Positions 46,508 through 57,493 of a stretch of 64,000 bases of DNA are shown piece by piece. Below the pieces are notes generated by a model that was not told where the DNA came from, did no database searches, and saw only the letters and a program-made list of their open reading frames with translations. This stretch comes from Atherinomorus stipes (Eukaryota > Chordata > Actinopteri > Atheriniformes > Atherinidae). Within the stretch, counting starts at the first letter, position 1; each line of letters starts with the position of its first letter. Location of the stretch: assembly GCA_023101725.1 (NCBI GenBank), contig JALJCO010001098.1, forward strand, positions 1,796,396-1,860,395, given 5' to 3'. A program made the position numbers and the translations under genes.

Positions 46508-46992
46508 AGGTAGAGTCCGGAGTTTCCTGCATGGAAATAAACGATAGACTTGTGCAAGTATAATCTGTCTCAAACGGCGCATTTAGGCCCCTACTCTCGT
46601 GTGGTGGTGAGTTTGTGTGCAACTCCCACTCCCCCTGTCTGTATTTTACTTTTTCCCTTTGTTCTGGTGTGTTTGGGCAGAGGTTTCTGTGTATATCACC
46701 AGCCAATGACAGAGCTAAGGGCATGGCGCCGTGTAGGAATAAACTTGATGCCAGTCACTCAAATTCTTGAAGCAAAGAAAACAAAATACTCTGTGGTGAA
46801 AATGGCTTTAGGTAGTGCACTTTGGAAAACCAGGGTGAATATTGGTTGCGTTTTCACCGGCTTCTAAGCTTTGAAGGAGAAGCTTGAAGCTGAATAGGTT
46901 GAAGAGCGATGCAGCCATTAGCCCGAGGGGAGTGGCGCTCAGTTCGAATAGTGTTTACTAACGGAAACGGGGCGAAACTCTGGACTCTACCT
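46508..46992. mobile_element. TTAA-flanked MITE, family 2 (copy F)
   Basis: A 485-bp element with ends AGGTAGAGTCCGGAG and CTCTGGACTCTACCT. TTAA is at 46504-46507 on the left and TTAG at 46993-46996 on the right, so one target base has mutated. It runs in the same direction as copy E. Confidence 0.87.
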
Positions 46993-46996
46993 TTAG

Positions 46997-48494
46997 ATGA
47001 CAGAAAAAAAATGTTGCTGCATTTTGGGAAAATAATTAAAATTTCGGTAGGCTAAATTTACAAGCGTGTGTTGACATCCTGTCTTAAAAGATTTGTTGTC
47101 GGCTTTTAGTCTTTATTTTGGGAAAGTGGGGGCTAGAATCAAGCCTGACGACTTGACCAGTGACTTTCATGGCCAAATTTCCAGTCTGTTTATGTTTACT
47201 TGCACAGAGTAAAGTCCTCACACTGTTCTTTTTGGTGAATCTGATGCATTTACACCAGTTTAACCAGAACCAGAGAATCGGGGCAGAACCAGAACAATGT
47301 CTGTCTGAAAGCGCTACGTCTTTTAAAATTTTTTTATGTCTGCTTCTTTATTTTCCCTTCGTGCTCCTGTTAAATTAAGTTTCATCTCTCGCTCTATGCA
47401 AGTCTTTGTTTTCCTTTGTTGTGGGTCCACATTGCCCTGCCTTCCTCTCTTTTCCAATTATCTTTACTCTTTGTGTTTGAAAACTACAATTTAGGTAAAA
47501 AAAAAAAAAAAAAAAAAATCAAACCTTTCATAGCATTAACACAAGCTGGAAAGCTCCGATGGACCATTTCTCATTTACCTGGGTGCAGTACACTGAATGT
47601 GTGTTATTCTGCTTAAAATCTGTATTTTTCCGTTTAGTAGTTGTGTGTTGCATTTCTTTATTGGATCAAAACTAAAGATGAAATAACAGTATTTGGAAAG
47701 GCATGCCATTCAACTCTTCAAAACAAGCAGCAAATGGAATATGACAATAGCTGTGGTGTGTTGTGCAGATCACATGCCCAGAGGCTTCTGTGCATTGTTT
47801 ATTTTTCCCGTCATAGGAGGCCTGAGGGAGGAGGAAATTACCCTGTCGCTCTTGAGTGAACTGCTGTAATAGCTCTGGTGATTGCACGCACAGCAGCAGT
47901 AAACATGGGTGTGCAGATGTAGGTGGGTGGGACAGGTGCTTCTATGAATCAAGTTGGAATGTGTATTTCTGAGTGTATTTGTGTGTCCAAGAGCCTGTGC
48001 TTGTGTGACACTGAACCATCTGGGTGTGAATGCAACAACTCCTGCATGGATATTCGTTTACATGCTTATGAAAAAAACTTGCGTCGGAGGAGCAGCGGCA
48101 TGCTGATGAGGGAGGCTACGTTTGCAGCCTGCATTTTAAACTAGTCGCTCACGGGCGGGTCAGAGGTGAGGCTTTGTGTTTAGTGCGGGTTGTTCAGTGT
48201 GGCTGTTGACCTCATTTACTATCAGATCCTGCATTAACCTGATGACCTCTTTGCCTCTTTATTTATGAGCCATAATGACAAGTCTGCCTGAATGATAGTC
48301 TCCACTTTTAGACATTTTTTTTAGACCAACACGATTGAAATAAAACAGCAATGTGTCAAAGAAAGTCACGCTTGTCCATGTAATATAATATGATTATCCA
48401 ATTTTGTTCTAATCATTTAAGAATTAATCATGCTATAACAAACTATTTTTGGTGTAAGACATTATTTGTTCTGTTTTAAACTTGTCGGTTTTGT
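46997..48494. other. no gene; A-run at about 47496-47518
   Basis: About 1.5 kb with a 23-base A homopolymer and no recognisable exon or element. Confidence 0.5.
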
Positions 48495-48713
48495 TTATTG
48501 GCTAAAGTTTCCTCTAGTCCCAGAGGAGAGCAGTCTGGAGAGAAGTCTATACTCTCCAGCTCTTTTGGGAGGACACCAAGCTATTCCTAAAACAGCTGGG
48601 AGATAAAAACTAACTAATCCTGGGTCTCTCCAGAGGTGGAAATGTCTGAAACAGCAACTCTGGGACATGCTGACTCGGCTCTGATCAGCGTGTCCCACTT
48701 CCATCACATCCAC
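48495..48713 (-). pseudogene. possible RTE/Rex LINE C-terminal scrap
   Basis: On the minus strand, LWRDPGLVSFYLPAVLGIAW and CPPKRAGE loosely resemble the 'WRDYISHLAWERLG.P' end of fish RTE/Rex LINE proteins. Similarity is weak and could be chance. Confidence 0.28.
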
Positions 48714-48778
48714 ATCACTGTAGATGTTGCTCCAGTATATCAGTTAATCCACTGCTCCATTGTGACTCCATACATTAA

Positions 48779-50030
48779 AGTAACACTATGTAACTTTTTG
48801 AACAAAAAAAAATTTGTTTCTTATTTATTCTAATAGCGCAGCAACATTATTATGTACATTTCTGGAGCTGTTTGTTGCCCGGCACCATCCTGAGGCTGAG
48901 AAATTCACAACTGTGTTCCAGCCTGGAGCAGCACATCAGGGCTGAGTTTCACTTTAAGTACCGCATCATACGGTAGCAACTGGATATCAACCTACTGGCT
49001 GTTTTGAATTGTGCACCACCTTTTTTATTAAAAAGAAATGCAAAAGGATATTATTGGAGGGGGTGAGGGAGAGAAGAGAAAGGGACAGAGCAAGAAATAA
49101 GACAGGTGTCAATATCGGACTGACTTTTACTGATCATGGAGAGCTCGGAGCTCAGAGTACACTGTAAAAACTCAAATCTTAGCAAGTATATTTTTCTAAC
49201 TTCAAGGCAAAATATCTCATCACACTCGAAATAAGACAAAATTACTGAAAGAGAAACATTTCAGTAAGATATAAGATCGTTTTTTAAGACCGTGCATCTT
49301 ATTTCACGAAATCCTATCAAGAAAATTTTTCTTATGCCATTGGCAGAAATTTTGCTTATTACAAGCAAAAACAATCTTGGCCACTCTTAAAATAAGAGTG
49401 AAATGTTCATTCATTGAAATGTTTCTCTTTCAGTAATTTTGTCTTAGTTTGAGTGTCATGAGATATTTTGACTAGAAATTAGAAAAATATACTTGCTAAG
49501 ATTTGGGTTTTTGCAGTGTACAGGAAGGATGAAAGATGGGTGCTGTATTTGCCGTCTTTGGGGGGGCACCTGACTGAGAAATCTGCCAAAGTTCAGTGGG
49601 GCTGCTAAGACAAATACTGAAACACCGCCTCTTCAAGATGCACAATATAACTTTACAACCTTTAAACTCCATGTTTTGGACTCGTTTAATGGCACAGTGA
49701 CATTTGTTGTGTACTGTTCTAGGGCTGTCACCACCCAGCAGTATCTCGTGGCTAAGAAACAGCACATTACTACTGTTTCTGCAGGACGCTGCATGATTTT
49801 GTAGCTTAATGTCGCTTCATGCACCGCGTCCCACATCAGCAATCAGATACGAACCCAAGTTACTGGAAGACAGGACAAGAAAGTGACAGAGCAAGACAAG
49901 AGTCAACATAAGAATGATTTTACCGACTACAGAGAGCTCAGAGTAGAGACGGGATGGAAGATCGATGTCGTATTAGCAGATATTTACGGGTATGTCACAG
50001 AGAAAGCATGTCAAAGTTACATAGTGTATC
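48779..50030. mobile_element. TTAA-flanked element with internal duplication
   Basis: The left end AGTAACACTATGTAACTTT and right end AAAGTTACATAGTGTATCT are inverted counterparts between TTAA at 48775-48778 and 50031-50034. It spans 1252 bp, of which 359 bp is a nested TA element (49160-49518). The motif 'gacagagcaaga' with downstream 'gagctcagag' appears twice inside. A fragment of the same family is at 13569-13700. No transposase is present. Confidence 0.8.
49160..49518. mobile_element. TA-flanked MITE (Tc1/mariner-like)
   Basis: A 359-bp element starting CACTGTAAAAACTCAAATC and ending with the inverted GTTTTTGCAGTG. It is flanked by TA at 49158-49159 and 49519-49520. Inverted similarity extends about 60 bp ('ttagcaagtatatttttcta' against 'tagaaaaatatacttgctaa'). 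The paralogous segment at about 49940-49960 lacks it, giving an empty-site comparison. Confidence 0.9.
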
Positions 50031-50034
50031 TTAA

Positions 50035-50541
50035 AAGCAGCAACTTTTTTTCCCATTTGGAAAAAGCTTTTCTGACTGAGGACCATCACTTCAGACTTGG
50101 AGGTTCTAAGTTTCATTCAGACCGCTTCGCTTCACTCGCGACTGCAAATAGCTGCAATAACAGTTGAAGTTTATTTGAATGTAAAAGAAAAACTGTGTAC
50201 CTAGCACTTAGTATGCTGACAAGCTCCTGCAGATTATCCCCTCAGGAACTGCTGGAGTCTTAAACCCAGCTTTAAGGGACTGTGTTATTCCATCTGATGG
50301 ATGTACCTGTATTAGAAATGTCTTCTCCTGTTTACTAGTGCCAGTTTGTACATATTTTAATAAACTGCTATCAGCTGAGATCTATTTAACAACCAGGATG
50401 TATGATGAGTTCTGTTTTGCACAAACTATGAAGAGCAGAGTAAAAATATTCAGAAAATAGTTTCTTCTTTTTAAACTGAGACAGCCACTACCTCCTGTTA
50501 TAAAGTCATTGCAGAACATTTTTGTCTGACTTTTATGGACA
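50035..50541. other. no gene recognised
   Basis: About 500 bases of unremarkable sequence between two transposons. Confidence 0.5.
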
Positions 50542-50754
50542 TGTACAGGCAGGGCTTGACATTAACACCTGCCAACCTGAAGAATGCAGGTGACTTGCAG
50601 CAGTGGCGGGTCAGCCTCTCCGACCAGCCACTTTGGCGGGTGGAACTCTACACACATTTTTAATCATAGCTTCTTAAATTACATCTTAAATCATAAATGC
50701 ATTGACATGTGAGACTAAAACCCTACAATTCCCATAAGCGCTGTCTGCGTTCTA

Positions 50755-51150
50755 CAGTTGCCACAAACAATTACTTTGATAATCGACCAGTCACTGATTA
50801 GTCAACCAATCGCAAAAATAATCAGATCATATGACAATTGTAGCATATTTACATTACCAGTCAAAAGTTTGGATACTTTCTCATTGAATCTAATGGAAAA
50901 AATGTCAGAACTTTTGACTGTTAGTGTGTTTATTTATGTCAGTACTCTATCCAATTCAAGAAAAGCTGAACAAGATAGCTACGACTACGCATGTGAGTCA
51001 GGGGAAAGGCAAACCAGGCAGCGGAAGGTATGGGCAATTCTGAGGAAAACCAAAGCTTAAAAACGATAAATAATTAGTCAATTATGAAATTAGTCACTGA
51101 TTATTTTGACAGTTGACATCATCACAATTAATCGACTGTGGCAGCCCTAC
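50755..51150. mobile_element. inner hAT-like unit ('AATCGACT' family)
   Basis: 'gttgccacaaacaattac' at the left and 'aatcgactgtggcagcccta' at the right are inverted counterparts, and both arms repeat 'ataatcgac/attagtca' motifs. The target duplication is not clear, so the exact ends are uncertain. Confidence 0.6.
50858..50920. mobile_element. 63-bp Tc1-like mini-MITE
   Basis: CAGTCAAAAGTTTGGATAC at the left and GTCAGAACTTTTGACTG at the right form inverted termini with almost no interior. TA occurs on both sides. The termini resemble Tc1-like ends of the 'CAGTCAAAAGTTTGGAC' type. Confidence 0.7.
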
Positions 51151-52253
51151 TGTGCCCAGTGTTTGCTCATTGGTCAATTTGTGACCGTCACTTTTGACAG
51201 ACGGTCCCTGGCGAGAGCTCGGTTATTAAGCGGAGGGGACTTGAGGCGGTAATGTGGCGGCACTTTCAAGGTGCTAACCGAGCATAGATCGGCTTAAATA
51301 TAACTTTCCTTGAGCACGTCCGATCTTCATAATTCTAACTGTAGGACTTAGTTCATGTTCTAAATAAAAAAGCTCGAGTGTTTGAATGTGGCTCAGAGTC
51401 GGCCCCGTGAAGCGGCAGTCTTCTTCGTTTTTAGCCTTTTCTCCTCATGTAAGCGTCAAATCCGGATCCCTCATACAGCAGCAGTTTAAGGCTGGTTGTG
51501 GGCAGTGAGATGATGATTTAATGTGTGGGGCTCGAGCACTATGTGAGGCATCATAAATGAGAAGCATGAGGTGATTTTAACATAACGGTCTACCGTTGTG
51601 ACGAGGCTGAGCCATGCCCAAAATGACTGCTGCAGGCCAGCAGAAATCTGCCTGAGCTTCGGTGTGCTTGAGGCTGCACATCACTGAGGTGCACACATCT
51701 ATGGTAGCATGTTTTATAAACCATTCTGAAAGATGCAGCAATGTATTCTTCTCAAAGCGGTAGCATCCATTTTTTCTTGTTTGACGGTGACAAGATGAAG
51801 GAGTCTCTTTCGTGGTCAGATATATTTTTCTGTTCTATGTTAGTATTTACTGTACATAAATATTAGAACAGTGTTTGTTGGCTTTTTTCCAGATTAGTTT
51901 TTTCAAATCAATCTTCCACTCCCCTGCACCACTTTTAATATGCAATAAGAAACCACACTTTTTGTTCGTACGCTGAAAAGGAGCTTTACACAGGAGCTTA
52001 TCGGAGCCGAATTCTTGATGATGACCTGGAGTGTTAAACGTTTCATATGAATGTGTACAAAGGTCATTTACATTTAAAAAGGTTGTAAAGTTCAAGGGAA
52101 CTTTAGCATGTCATAGTCTGCTTTAACCACATTAAACATAATTTCCCAACATCAAAATTGTGGCTAGTGAAGATGCTGAGTGGCCAGTAATTTTGGTAAA
52201 ACACTGGCCACAGTGTCTGACTGAAAAAGAGAATGTCAAGCCCTGTGTACAGG

Positions 52254-53560
52254 AAACGTTTTCTGCCTGCAATCTTCAAGTTTTATGTTGTCTAACACAT
52301 CACAGATGACGGTTTAGAACATGAGGCTGCCGTATGTTGTAAATGAACACCATTTTACCATTTTTGGCTGAATTTGGTGTTATGGATAATATAAGAATGA
52401 CTAGTTTCACTGAACGGTTGAAGTTTTACAATAACAAATATATGCTAACATGTTAACTGAGGAAAAAAGATGGCAAAACTGAACAAAAGTACTTTTTTGT
52501 CTTTCACCTGTAACAAAAAAAAAACACAAAAAAAACACTATCATGACTGTCAGAGTTGATAAATCCTTTTGCTGTTCCTGTAATTTGAGTGATCAACAGA
52601 TACAAAAGGCCCCCATGTTGAATCTTTGTCACACGGGCACAATTCCAGGTTTGTTTGCACAAGAACGGAGCCAATAATCTGCTTAAGACTGGAAAAGCAG
52701 AAGAACCAAAGCCAGGTAAATGAATGTGGACATTCCACAGTTGTGCATCTGCAGCACCACCTGCACTGAGCCGTTTGCATTCACAGGGCATCAAATGTTG
52801 CCGTTTTGTCTGGTGTCTGACATGCGCCAGCGGCTTTGGCTTTGGTGGTGTGACTCACCGCCTGCAGCTGTTTTAGTTTTTTTGCCCTGGAGACTGGGTT
52901 CAAATGCAGAGTGATGCCATTGGCATTATTTCTGTTTTTCTCCTTATTTAGCTCCATTTATTTTGGCCACATGGTCCAACAGTGAAGGTTAGGGTTTGGA
53001 AGAGATTTCCTGAATAAAGCTCTTCCTTACAAAATGTTTAACTTGCATTTTGAAAGATTTCGTTAAATTGTATAATAGGGTACATAAAAATATGAATATG
53101 TGTCAAACCTTTTAAGTTTTGCGGGAAAATTTTGGTTTGTATTTTTTTCTTCTTTTTTTTTACAAACCCTGCGACTTTAACAAGAAGGACAAAAAGCAAA
53201 AGACCAGGTCTGTGTAATAACGATGATCACCACCCTTGGCTTTGATAACAGTGAGTTACTGAATGCAACTTGCTGCCATCTTTCCCCTTCTAGTTTGATG
53301 ACATCCTCGCAGGATATTTGCTTTTTTTTGTATGAAACTGTTTCAGTCAAGCTCATCCAAACAAGTCCAGCAGTATGGAGACGACCTTGGTGCCAACATG
53401 ATCAATGCCATGTCCTTCTCTGTTTCCAAGTTGACTCTGCATCTCTTACATGTGTCATTGTCAGGTCACTGTCTTGCATGCAAAACATCATCACTGCCGC
53501 TGTTATTTGTACATTTAAACTCTTGAAACTTGGCATTTTTTTTTAAAGGAGAATGAAAAT
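52254..53560. other. no gene recognised
   Basis: About 1.3 kb. The frames at 52504-52794 and 53223-53546 lack known motifs. Confidence 0.5.
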
Positions 53561-53564
53561 TTAA

Positions 53565-54014
53565 AGACACACAACAGAACTTTAAGCAGTTTTGTCAGTG
53601 ACGCGGCGGCTAAACTAGCATCTATCTTAATCGTACCTGTACTGTGATTCACTCCAGCCAGTGAGACAGTCTTATTTTGACTCTTGTTCTGTCCCTTTCT
53701 CTCTTTCTTTTCCTCTCTTCCTCCAGTAATGTTTCCTTGGGTTTCTTTACCAAGTCCGACATTATACACGTTCAAAACACCCGTGGTGTTCATATTTGGT
53801 TAATTTCCGTTTGCTAGTAAGTGACGTGATGCTGCAGCCAATAGTCAGCTGCAACGTCAGTCACGTCCCAGATGGGAAACTTCGTACTGCTGTTTCTGAG
53901 CCCCGGGACGCCTCTGGGCAGTGACGGCTCAAAAATGCGCATAATGAATGTTGGTGTGCCATCAAAACAAGTCAGAAATGCAGATTTTTAAGGTCTAAAA
54001 GTTACATTGAGTCT
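53565..54014. mobile_element. TTAA-flanked MITE, family 3
   Basis: A 450-bp element with ends AGACACACAACAGAACTTT and AAAAGTTACATTGAGTCT, imperfect inverted counterparts, between TTAA at 53561-53564 and 54015-54018. Its interior 'cttattttgactcttgttct' and 'gtccctttctctctttc' is the reverse of the motif inside the 48779-50030 element, so the two families are related. Confidence 0.75.
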
Positions 54015-54018
54015 TTAA

Positions 54019-54409
54019 AGGATCAGAAATGACGTGATTTGGTCATATTTGTTTCCTGGACGCATTTAATTTCCTTTTTGGTGAAGAATGGAAGCTGCAA
54101 AATAAGTTTTCCTTCCAAATAATTATGTTTAGGATAATTTATAAACCATGAACTTTGGAATCGGAGTGATTGGGGGAAGTTTCACCAGTCATATACAAAA
54201 AATCCGTAAAAGGCATTTTTTCGCAGCGAGAAACGTTTGTTTTGGACATGGTGTGGATGTGGTTCAAGTTCTTAAAGCATTGGTAACAACTATCTGCGGG
54301 TTGTTGCAACGCATTTGTCTCTGAATGATCATCTGCTACTGATAGAAATGCAGTTCTATCTATACTGTAGCGCGTTGACATCATCCGCTAGATGTCTGTG
54401 AATTTCAAT
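54019..54409. other. no gene recognised
   Basis: A short unassigned stretch between two TTAA elements. It has no supportable feature. Confidence 0.5.
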
Positions 54410-54413
54410 TTAA

Positions 54414-54903
54414 GGATCTAGAGGCAGGATTAAGAAATGAGACTCGCAAGTGACATGACTGGCGCTCCAGGTAACTGCAGCCACCAGCCAAGCTGGCACA
54501 GGAGCGCGCACAAACCGAAGCTATAACGTTGTTTACTACGCTAATAAAGACTTTTTCTTACACTGTAGTTCCACTTTTTAGTGTCTTTCTGTTGATCTGG
54601 ATCGTTTGCTGACGGCAGAAGAATCCATAACTATCCCTTGGAGTGTGTGAATTCACCACAACCGTGTCCTTCCTGGATCAAAACTGTCGGGACGTGTATG
54701 CAGTGTCAACTGACATCACATCCGCAGGACTGGGCGGGAAAATCAGCCACCGAATCGTATTACGCAGCACACAGCCTGCGAAAGGCAACAGAGAGAGACG
54801 TGGGTGGGCTTGTTCTTTTTGTTTTTTAACGCTTAATCCCCCATTCGCATTAAAAAATGGGACATGCCCTTTTATTCCTGCACAATTCCTGCCTCTAGTC
54901 CCT
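54414..54903. mobile_element. TTAA-flanked MITE, family 1 (copy D, inverted)
   Basis: At 490 bp this is the longest copy. It starts GGATCTAGAGGCAGGATTAAG and ends AATTCCTGCCTCTAGTCCCT, between TTAA at 54410-54413 and 54904-54907. It shares its interior with copy C ('gccaccagccaagctggcac', 'gctgacggcagaagaatcca'). Confidence 0.87.
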
Positions 54904-54907
54904 TTAA

Positions 54908-55345
54908 GTGATGGCATGCCTTACAGGCCACAGTCAGAAGGGCTATAGCAGCCTAATACTACTTCTGAATAAAATCATACCATTTTTAAGGGTTAGAAAG
55001 CTAGGGGCAGTGATCACATTTCAGACGGTATAAAAATATTTTTGGATTCTGAGCACATTATTCAGAAACAGTAAAACTGCAACATGCTTGACATGTTTCT
55101 GATAACAGCAAAAGCTTTGATCTGCACTTATCATTGACCTGTTGAAGCGCTACGTTTCACAACAACATACTTCCACTGTTAACATGGACGTGTCACATAT
55201 TTACATGTTACATCAGCCTGATGTTGAGAGGGACAGATGCAGATCAGAACCATCAAAGGAAACTAAGCAAAAAGCCATTAAGAGGCAGTGTACGCTCTCG
55301 TGGCCATGTTATGAGTTTCTTTCAGAGGATCTCTTTTTTTGTGTG
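54908..55345. other. no gene recognised
   Basis: Ordinary sequence. The frame at 55142-55402 has no motif. Confidence 0.5.
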
Positions 55346-55640
55346 TGTAAGGGAACACACACACACGTTTGTTTTTATATCCCCGTGGGGTATATCCATT
55401 GACATAATGTATTCCCTAGCCCCTTACCCTAAACCTTACACCCATAACTGATTGCCTAAGCCTAACCCTTGTCCTAACCCTAACCAAAACGTAATTGTAA
55501 CTTAATCTCTAAAACCTAATCTTGTACCTCAAAATGGGGTTCGTACCCGTGGGGACCGGGAAGATGTCCCCACGGTGATGGTAAAAATCCGGAACATGGT
55601 CCCCACAATGTTGCAAAAACGCGCCCACACACACACACAG
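55346..55640. repeat. CA-flanked repeat with telomere-like CCCTAA units
   Basis: A CA tract (about 55354-55366) and a second CA tract (about 55625-55639) bracket about 260 bases. Within it, 55418-55480 carries imperfect telomere-type units ('ccttaccctaaacctta', 'tcctaaccctaacc'). Opposed 'tatccccgtgggg' and 'gtccccacggtg' motifs are also present. It is likely a dispersed repeat rather than a true internal telomere. Confidence 0.6.
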
Positions 55641-55734
55641 AAAAATGTGAGAGAATCCAAAAGTATTACCAATGTACTAAAATAATAAAAATCTCTCTGG
55701 GTCACTGATGGGTCTCCGTGAAATGTATTTAAAA

Positions 55735-56435
55735 AACAAAACAAAACAAAACATAATGCAATAATTTATAAATCACATCAACCCACATTTTATTCCCATT
55801 AGAACATAAACATTTCAGATGGTCAAACTGAGACATTTGAACAATTTCATGGAAATATAACTCATTTTCAGTTTGATGGCAGCAACACATCTCAGAAGTG
55901 GTTTTTCCAGGGTGATGTTTACCATCGTGCAGTGTCCGCTTGTCCCATTCTGGTCCGATGCAGGATTCTGGCTGCTCCACAGTCCTGGACCTTGGATGCT
56001 GGACTTTTGCTTTCATGATGATGATGCTTCAAATGCTCTCTGTTGGTGAAAGGTCTGGACTGCAGGCAGGCCAGTTCAGCACCCACACTTGTCTCCCGTT
56101 TCCAGCCGTGCTGCTGAGATGGATGCGGTATGTGGTTCAGCATGGTTTTGCTGAAATCTCCAAGGCCTTCTCTGACAGAGCTGTGTCTGGATGGAGCAGG
56201 TGTTGCTCTAAAACCTCCATGCACTTTTCAGCATTGATGGAGCTTCACAGATGTGGACACTGCCCATGCTATCGACACCAAAGCAACCCCATCCCCATCA
56301 GAGATGCAGCTTTTCAACTGATGCTCCTTCTTCTTTCATCGATACAAGATGGTGGCGTATCTGGATCGTATTCCCATATGGCATCTTCTTCACATGATGC
56401 ACAGCAAAATCAGCAGTGTTGGTGCAACACTTAGT
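55735..56435. repeat. probable dispersed repeat, unclassified
   Basis: 'ggtgttgctctaaaacctcc' followed by 'cagcattgatggagcttcac' and 'catcagagatgcagcttt' resembles a sequence I recall as multi-copy in teleosts. The frame at 55940-56434 spans it but has no domain I can name. The ends are not defined. It starts after an A/C-rich simple tract (55731-55750). Confidence 0.45.
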
Positions 56436-57061
56436 CAGTTTTAACCCAAAGCCAGGTTACACATGGTCCAGCTCTGCACAGTGTTAAAGTTACACTCTTT
56501 TATTTATTGAAATATGTAATACCTATAATGTTTATTTACTAAATCATAATACAAGTGTTTGTCACATTTTTTTTTTTTTTTTTACTTTTTCATGGAGTGA
56601 AAGATTCCATTTATTATTAACTCCATTCCAATCAAGAACAGAACCAGAATTCCTGTCTAACTGCCATCCTTGGTGGCAGTTGGGAACTATGGAGAGGAGC
56701 ATATATTCTGACAATAGTCAATAAAATCATTATAATTTGAGTCATCTGTCGTCTTCAACAACCTTCACCATTTGTAACTTGTTGCCAAGGAAACCTAAAC
56801 GGTTCACATATAAAGTTAACTCACGGTGCAGGACTGAACAGGGGGAGTCACAAAGCATGATGGGAAATATTCACGCTGAAGAGGGTGGAGTTTCCCTGAG
56901 TAACTCAGTCATTTTTCTTTAACACTGAAAAAAAGAAAACTTGTTTTAATTCTGAAAACTTTCGCCAAAACTGTTGGTCATCAGGGAGCATTATACTCTC
57001 AATATTGTTGGAATTACTCTGAAAGAGTTAATATGACTTAAAAAATACAATTTTACACTGG
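56436..57061. other. no gene recognised
   Basis: About 600 bases with a T-run at about 56569-56583. No supportable feature. Confidence 0.5.
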
Positions 57062-57220
57062 GGATTTTACTGTTGGCCCTGCCACAGACTGACAACCCAT
57101 CCAGGATGTACCCTGCCCTCGCCTGATAATAGCTGGGATAGCAGCAACTCCAGCAACCCTGAATTGGATAAGCAGTGCAGAGAATGAATGAACGAACGGA
57201 CGGACGGATGGACGATTTTA
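57062..57220 (+). repeat. retroposon-like repeat with (GGAC/GGAT)n tail
   Basis: 'ctgccacagactgacaaccc', 'gatagcagcaactccagcaa' and 'ccctgaattggataagcagt' run into 'gaatgaacgaacggacgg' and 'acggatggac'. This body plus short-unit tail matches a very common fish repeat I know by its ATGGATGG end. It is probably the 3' part of a SINE or LINE. Confidence 0.6.
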
Positions 57221-57493
57221 CTGTGTAGTGCTACCTAAAGTCCCAGAGATCATGAGCATCCAGTTTTGACCTTCGGCCTTGTCCCTGGAACACAGAGATT
57301 CCTTCTAATCCCTCTGAATCTTTTCATATCATACACTGAAGGTAGATCACCAAAGTCCTGAGGTTTCTGATTTTACACAGCAATTTTACGTTATTTTTCT
57401 TAAATTGTTCTACATTGTAAACGATGGAAAAAAGTGACTGTTAGTTCATTTCAGCTTTGTTTTGTGTAGAGAAAAACCCTGAACCATTGCAAA

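Larger units (their letters stand above)
50550..52245. mobile_element. hAT element with nested insertions
   Basis: A 1696-bp element from CAGGGCTTGACATTAAC to AATGTCAAGCCCTG. It is flanked by the exact 8-bp duplication TGTACAGG (50542-50549 and 52246-52253). It contains a second hAT-like unit (about 50755-51150) and within that a small Tc1-like MITE (50858-50920). The frames inside it have no transposase motif, so it is non-autonomous. Confidence 0.92.

Noticed and set aside
55418..55500. Interstitial telomere from a chromosome fusion
   Set aside because: The units are few and imperfect and are bracketed by CA tracts in a repeat-like context.
55940..56434. 164-codon frame as a gene
   Set aside because: It sits in a sequence that looks multi-copy in teleosts and shows no recognisable protein motif.
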